From: Chloroflexota bacterium
Lineage (GTDB): Bacteria > Chloroflexota > Dehalococcoidia > Bin125
NCBI GenBank assembly: GCA_026707335.1
Contig: JAPOXB010000092.1
Span: forward strand, 1 to 9,250
Direction: 5' to 3'
Length of the DNA: 9,250 nucleotides
The notes under the pieces are model-generated. The model was not told the DNA's origin, did not search any database, and worked only from the letters and a program-made list of their open reading frames with translations. The translations under genes were made by a program, and so were the position numbers. Position 1 is the first letter of the stretch; every line of letters starts with the position of its first letter. Positions 6,190 to 9,250 of the stretch are shown here, one piece after another.

Positions 6190-6528
6190 CTATCGCTCGA
6201 TCGGCAGTCCGGCCTCGATCCAGGCGTCGGTGCCGCCCTCGACGTTGTAGAGGTCGCTGAAGCCGGCGGCGGCGGCGAACTCGGAGGCGACGGCGCTGCG
6301 GCCGCCGCTCTTGCAGATGAACATCACGGGCTGATCCTTGCCGCCGGCGATGGTCTCCACCTCGCCGGCGCGCTGGAAAACGCTCATGTGCGGGATCAGG
6401 GGCGCGCCGGCGGCGTGGCCCTCGGCGTACTCGTCGGCCTCGCGGCAGTCGATCAGGGCGGCGCCGTCGGCCTGCCGGCGGTGGGCCTCGTGCACGTCGA
6501 TGCGCTGGAAGGGCTCCTGGCTGGTCAC
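6190..6528 (-). CDS. Rhodanese-like sulfurtransferase, single domain
   Basis: This is a 112-residue protein from GTG 6528-6526, chosen because GGAGGAGA lies just upstream (minus strand 6538-6531) and the domain starts directly after it (EPFQRIDVHEAHRR). An alternative ATG at 6588-6586 adds 20 residues without family similarity, but lies 2 nt after the hicB stop (TAGAGATG), so coupled initiation there is possible. Rhodanese marks are LIDCREADEYAEGHAAGAPLIPH (residues about 25-47) and the active loop CKSGGRS with catalytic C72. A second cysteine (C28) replaces the usual valine in 'DVRE'. The family moves sulfane sulfur from donors such as thiosulfate or polysulfide to acceptors in the cytosol; the partner is unknown. 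It lies between the HicB-like gene and the DUF4352-like gene. Confidence 0.9.
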   Translation of the reverse strand: MTSQEPFQRIDVHEAHRRQADGAALIDCREADEYAEGHAAGAPLIPHMSVFQRAGEVETIAGGKDQPVMFICKSGGRSAVASEFAAAAGFSDLYNVEGGTDAWIEAGLPIER

Positions 6529-6590
6529 GGTCTCCTCCACTCCCGGCTTGCGTTCCCGGATGGGCGCCGGCTTGGCGCCACGCTCCATCT

Positions 6591-7001
6591 CTATCGGTCA
6601 GCCGTCTGGTGGCTAGCGTAGTGGAGGACGGCGTTGGCGAGCAGTCCCGAACGCGACTCGCCCTCGCGGGCGGCGGCCTCGTCGGCGATGGCGAGGATCC
6701 GCGCCGGCATCGTGACGTTGATCCGCACGGCCTTGCCCGAGAGCTTCGTCATGTCCACATCGACGAGCGCCGAGACGCCGTCCGCGAAGCCGGGATCAGC
6801 CTGGTGCGCCTGCAGCGAGCGCTGCTCGGGGACGGGCTGCCCGTCGATGAGCAGGGTCTCGACGTGGCCCACGATCGCCTCCTCCGCCATGGCGAGCGCC
6901 TCGTCGAGCGTGTCACCGCCCGAGAAGCAGCCGGGCAGGTCGGGCACGGTGACGCCGTAGCTGCTCTCGGGGTCCTTGTCGATCTTGACTGGGAACCGCA
7001 T
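6591..7001 (-). CDS. HicB-family antitoxin-like protein without a HicA partner
   Basis: This is a 136-residue protein. ATG 7001-6999 is chosen because homology starts there (MRFPVKIDKDPESSYGVTVPDLPGCFSGGDTLDEA is the classic HicB opening); the open frame extends further upstream to 7157 but without similarity. Residues 1 to about 60 form the partial RNase-H-like fold, with VPDLPGC and the EALAMAEEAI helix. Residues about 90-130 (KAVRINVTMPARILAIADEAAAREGESRSGLLANAV) form a ribbon-helix-helix DNA-binding domain. HicB proteins neutralise the mRNA-cleaving toxin HicA and repress their own promoter. No hicA is present: only 127 nt separate it from the divergent acs, and a rhodanese follows. It may act as a stand-alone repressor, or its toxin may be elsewhere. 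The ribosome site is weak (GAGG very close to ATG). Confidence 0.88.
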   Translation of the reverse strand: MRFPVKIDKDPESSYGVTVPDLPGCFSGGDTLDEALAMAEEAIVGHVETLLIDGQPVPEQRSLQAHQADPGFADGVSALVDVDMTKLSGKAVRINVTMPARILAIADEAAAREGESRSGLLANAVLHYASHQTADR

Positions 7002-7022
7002 GACCTCGTCCCGTCCCACCCG

Positions 7023-7034
7023 GGCGCCGGCGCC
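7023..7034. promoter_or_regulatory. Palindrome upstream of hicB, possible operator
   Basis: GGCGCCGGCGCC is a perfect 12-bp palindrome 22 nt upstream of the hicB start. A second, AT-containing palindrome GCATATGC (7091-7098) overlaps the likely acs -10 box. Ribbon-helix-helix HicB proteins commonly bind palindromes in their own promoter, so either could be an operator. This is inference only. Confidence 0.25.
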
Positions 7035-7088
7035 GGTCGCACCGACGGACATGCGCCCATTTGTCAGTACGGCGAGCGGCGCAGTGGG

Positions 7089-7094
7089 TAGCAT
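7089..7094 (+). promoter_or_regulatory. Candidate acs -10 box in the divergent hicB-acs region
   Basis: TAGCAT fits TANNNT and is followed within two bases by GCCCGCC, like the boxes at 3231 and 9114. TTGTCA (7061-7066) resembles a -35 box, but the 22-nt spacing is too long for a standard promoter. The leader would be about 28 nt and includes GGGAGGG (7114-7120). An overlapping minus-strand TATGCT (7095-7090) could serve hicB. Confidence 0.4.
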
Positions 7095-7128
7095 ATGCCC
7101 GCCAGCGGAGCCAGGGAGGGACCGTGCC

Positions 7129-9099
7129 ATGACCACCGCCGAATCCGCGCTGCCCACCGAGGAGCGCTATCCGCCGCCGCCCGCCGCCCGCGACGGCGCG
7201 CTCATCACGAGCGCCGAGCGCTACGCCGCGATGTACGCCCGCAGCGTGCAGGAGCGCGACGCCTTCTGGCGCGAGCAGGCGGAGTCGCTGCTCGACTGGA
7301 TGGCCCCCTTCGAGACGGTGGTCGACGAGAACCTGGCGAGCGGCCGCATCGGCTGGTTCCTGGGCGGGCGGCTGAACGTCAGCGCCAACTGCCTCGACCG
7401 GCACCTGGCGCGGCGGGCCGACAAGACGGCGCTGCTGTGGGAGGGCGACGAGCCCGGCGACAACCGCCGCGTGACCTACGCCGAACTGCACGAGCAGGTC
7501 TGCCGGCTGGCCAACGCGCTGCGGAGCCGCGGCATCGGCAAGGGCGACCGGGTGGCGATCTACATGGGCATGGTGCCCGAGCTGGCCGTGGCGATGCTGG
7601 CCTGCGCCCGCATCGGCGCGGTGCACTCGGTCATCTTCGGCGGCTTCAGCGCGCAGTCGATCGCCGACCGCATCGCCGACTCGGCCTGCGCGGCGGTGAT
7701 CACGCAGGACGAGGGCCGCCGCGGCGGCCGCGTCGTGCCGCTGAAGGCCAACGTCGACGCGGCGCTCGAACAGACCGACTCGGTGCGCTTCGTGATCGTC
7801 TACCAACGGGCCGACGGCAGCGCCCCCATGCAGGCCGGCCGCGACGTCTGGTGGGACGAGGCGGTGGGGGCGGAGAGCTCGGCCTGCGAGCCGGTCTCGA
7901 TGGACGCCGAGGACCCGCTCTTCATCCTCTACACGTCGGGCTCGACGGGGAAGCCGAAGGGCGTGCTGCACACGCAGGCCGGCTACCTGCTCTACGCGAC
8001 GATGACGCACAAGTACGTCTTCGACCTGCGCGAGGACGACATCTACTGCTGCGCCGCCGACATCGGCTGGGTGACGGGGCACAGCTACATCGTCTACGGG
8101 CCGCTGGCGAACGGGGCGACCAGCGTGATGTTCGAGTCGATCCCCACCTACCCCGACGCGGGGCGCTACTGGGACATGGTCGACCGGCTGGGGATCACCA
8201 GCTTCTACACCGCCCCGACGGCCATCCGCGCCATCGCCCGCGAGGGCGACGCGCACGTCACCCGCTACCGGCGCACCAGCCTGCGCGTGCTGGGCTCGGT
8301 GGGCGAGCCGATCAACCCGGAGGCCTGGCGCTGGTACTTCCAGGTCGTCGGCGAGGGCCGGGCGGCGGTCGTCGATACGTACTGGCAGACCGAGACCGGC
8401 GGCCACATGATCACCGGCCTGCCCGGCGCGATCACGATGAAGCCGGGCTCGGCGTCGGTGCCCTTCTTCGGCGTGCAGCCGGTGATCGTCGACCCGGAGG
8501 GGCGTGAGATCGAGGGCAACAACGTCAGCGGGCTGCTCTGCATGGCGGCCTCGTGGCCGGGCATGATGCGCACCATCTACGGCGACCACGATCGCTTCAT
8601 CCAGACCTACCTGAGCCAGTACCCGGGCAAGTACTTCACCGGCGACGGCGCCTACCGCGACCACGACGGCTACTACTGGCTGACCGGCCGCGTCGACGAC
8701 GTGCTCAACGTCTCCGGGCACCGCATCGGCACGGCCGAGGTCGAGGGGGCGCTGGTGCAGCACGAGGCCTGCGCCGAGGCCGCCGTCGTGGGCTACCCGC
8801 ACGACGTGAAGGGCGTGGGAATCTACGCCTACGTGCACCTGACCGAGGGTGCCGAACCGTCGCCGGAGTTGGCGCGGGCGATGCGGCAGTCGGTGCGAAC
8901 GGTGATCGGCCCCATCGCGACGCCGGACAAGCTGCAGTTCGTGCGCCTGGGCCTGCCCAAGACCCGCTCGGGCAAGATCATGCGCCGCATCCTGCGCAAG
9001 GTCGCCGAGGGGGAGCCGGAGAACGTCGGCGACGTGACGACGCTGGCCGACCCCAGTGTGGTCGAGGACATCGTCGCGGGGGCGGAGGAGGCCTACTGA
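7129..9099 (+). CDS. acs: Acetyl-CoA synthetase, AMP-forming
   Basis: This 656-residue protein is of full normal length. ATG 7129 has GGGAGGG at 7114-7120 (8-nt spacing); the frame is open upstream but without similarity. The enzyme makes acetyl-CoA from acetate, ATP and CoA through acetyl-AMP, in the cytosol. Visible marks are the N-terminal ACAS segment (RYAAMYARSVQERDAFWREQAE, then WFLGGRLNVSANCLDRH), the phosphate loop YTSGSTGKPKG (residues 268-278), the DIGWVTGHSYIVYGPL acyl-pocket segment, the DTYWQTETGG adenine and pocket motif (Y418, W419), the hinge region GRVDDVLNVSGHRIGTAEVE (from 520) and the C-terminal PKTRSGKIMRR with catalytic K616, the usual target of lysine acetylation. The WVTGH and WQTETGG residues favour acetate over propionate. 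It is divergent from hicB and has no acetate-specific regulator, permease or deacetylase beside it in this window. Confidence 0.96.
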   Translation: MTTAESALPTEERYPPPPAARDGALITSAERYAAMYARSVQERDAFWREQAESLLDWMAPFETVVDENLASGRIGWFLGGRLNVSANCLDRHLARRADKTALLWEGDEPGDNRRVTYAELHEQVCRLANALRSRGIGKGDRVAIYMGMVPELAVAMLACARIGAVHSVIFGGFSAQSIADRIADSACAAVITQDEGRRGGRVVPLKANVDAALEQTDSVRFVIVYQRADGSAPMQAGRDVWWDEAVGAESSACEPVSMDAEDPLFILYTSGSTGKPKGVLHTQAGYLLYATMTHKYVFDLREDDIYCCAADIGWVTGHSYIVYGPLANGATSVMFESIPTYPDAGRYWDMVDRLGITSFYTAPTAIRAIAREGDAHVTRYRRTSLRVLGSVGEPINPEAWRWYFQVVGEGRAAVVDTYWQTETGGHMITGLPGAITMKPGSASVPFFGVQPVIVDPEGREIEGNNVSGLLCMAASWPGMMRTIYGDHDRFIQTYLSQYPGKYFTGDGAYRDHDGYYWLTGRVDDVLNVSGHRIGTAEVEGALVQHEACAEAAVVGYPHDVKGVGIYAYVHLTEGAEPSPELARAMRQSVRTVIGPIATPDKLQFVRLGLPKTRSGKIMRRILRKVAEGEPENVGDVTTLADPSVVEDIVAGAEEAY

Positions 9100-9113
9100 G
9101 CGCCCGCGTCGCG

Positions 9114-9119
9114 TACGAT
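9114..9119 (+). promoter_or_regulatory. Candidate -10 box for the gene at 9194
   Basis: TACGAT is followed by GCCCGCG, with GTCGC just upstream, nearly the same 19-20-base layout as at 3224-3243. The leader would be about 68 nt and is very GC-rich. No clear -35 box is seen. Confidence 0.4.
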
Positions 9120-9193
9120 GCCCGCGGGGGCCGCACGACGCCCCCCGGGGCCGCGCCGCGCGGACCCCGCTTGGTCGCCGGGAGAGTGCCGAG

Positions 9194-9250
9194 ATGACCT
9201 ATCTGGTCGTTGGAATCATCCTCATCGTCCTGCTGGTGGGCGTCACGCTG
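9194..9250 (+). CDS. N-terminus of a membrane-anchored protein, cut by the window edge
   Basis: Only the first 19 codons from ATG 9194 are present; the frame is open at the right edge. GGGAG at 9180-9184 lies 9 nt upstream. The visible residues (MTYLVVGIILIVLLVGVTL) are one hydrophobic helix without preceding basic residues, as in an N-terminal anchor. LemA-family proteins open with a very similar helix, so LemA is a reasonable guess, but the diagnostic segment that follows is outside the window. Confidence 0.55.
   Translation, partial: MTYLVVGIILIVLLVGVTL

Noticed and set aside
7061..7094. Standard sigma-70-type promoter from TTGTCA and TAGCAT for acs
   Set aside because: The 22-nt spacing is too long; kept only as a -10 candidate.
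7002..7128. Hidden hicA toxin gene between hicB and acs
   Set aside because: The space allows at most about 42 codons and shows no HicA-like sequence.
6913..8838. Minus-strand open frame of 641 residues antisense to acs
   Set aside because: Low-complexity His/Arg/Ala/Val composition mirrors the codons of acs; no family resemblance.
1..9250. CRISPR array, insertion sequence or prophage
   Set aside because: No regularly spaced direct repeats, no terminal inverted repeats, and no transposase, integrase or phage proteins are seen.

Overview
This is a very GC-rich chromosomal window of ordinary bacterial housekeeping and accessory genes. Signs are G/C-dominated third codon positions, frequent GTG starts, clear GGAGG-type ribosome sites and TANNNT-type -10 boxes. 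The gene types seen are a complex I subunit, long-form HisG, a stand-alone LON-domain protein, a ferritin-like/VIT fusion and AMP-forming acetyl-CoA synthetase. They fit a high-GC free-living bacterium, perhaps Chloroflexota or a neighbouring lineage. That placement is an impression from protein style and is not established. I see no phage, IS element, CRISPR array or tRNA.

Layout: (1) Positions 2-712 hold the C-terminal end of a molybdopterin-domain protein, best read as NuoG, entering from the left. (2) Positions 713-1041 have no protein gene. They hold a short hairpin just after nuoG and a strongly structured stretch (835-1010) ending in a textbook intrinsic terminator, in which an upstream segment can compete for one arm of the terminator. 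(3) Positions 1042-2151 (minus) encode a ferritin-like plus VIT/CCC1 membrane iron/manganese transporter, apparently leaderless. (4) Positions 2289-4826 (plus) carry hisG, a LON-substrate-binding-domain protein, a zinc-ribbon protein and a small four-cysteine protein; the last two form a tight pair. (5) Positions 4846-7001 (minus) form a probable operon read right to left: a solitary HicB-like antitoxin, a rhodanese, a membrane-anchored DUF4352-like protein and a HAD phosphatase, with tight or overlapping junctions. (6) Positions 7129-9099 (plus) encode acetyl-CoA synthetase, divergent from hicB. (7) At 9194 a membrane-anchored protein starts and runs off the right edge.

Functionally the window mixes respiration (NuoG), acetate activation (Acs), histidine synthesis (HisG), metal handling (ferritin-VIT), and small regulatory or sulfur genes. 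There is no single pathway linking them. The points most worth a second look are the alternative-pairing RNA at 835-1010, the repeated promoter pattern (including two probable leaderless genes with identical spacing), the HicB without a HicA, and the four-cysteine small protein beside the zinc-ribbon protein.
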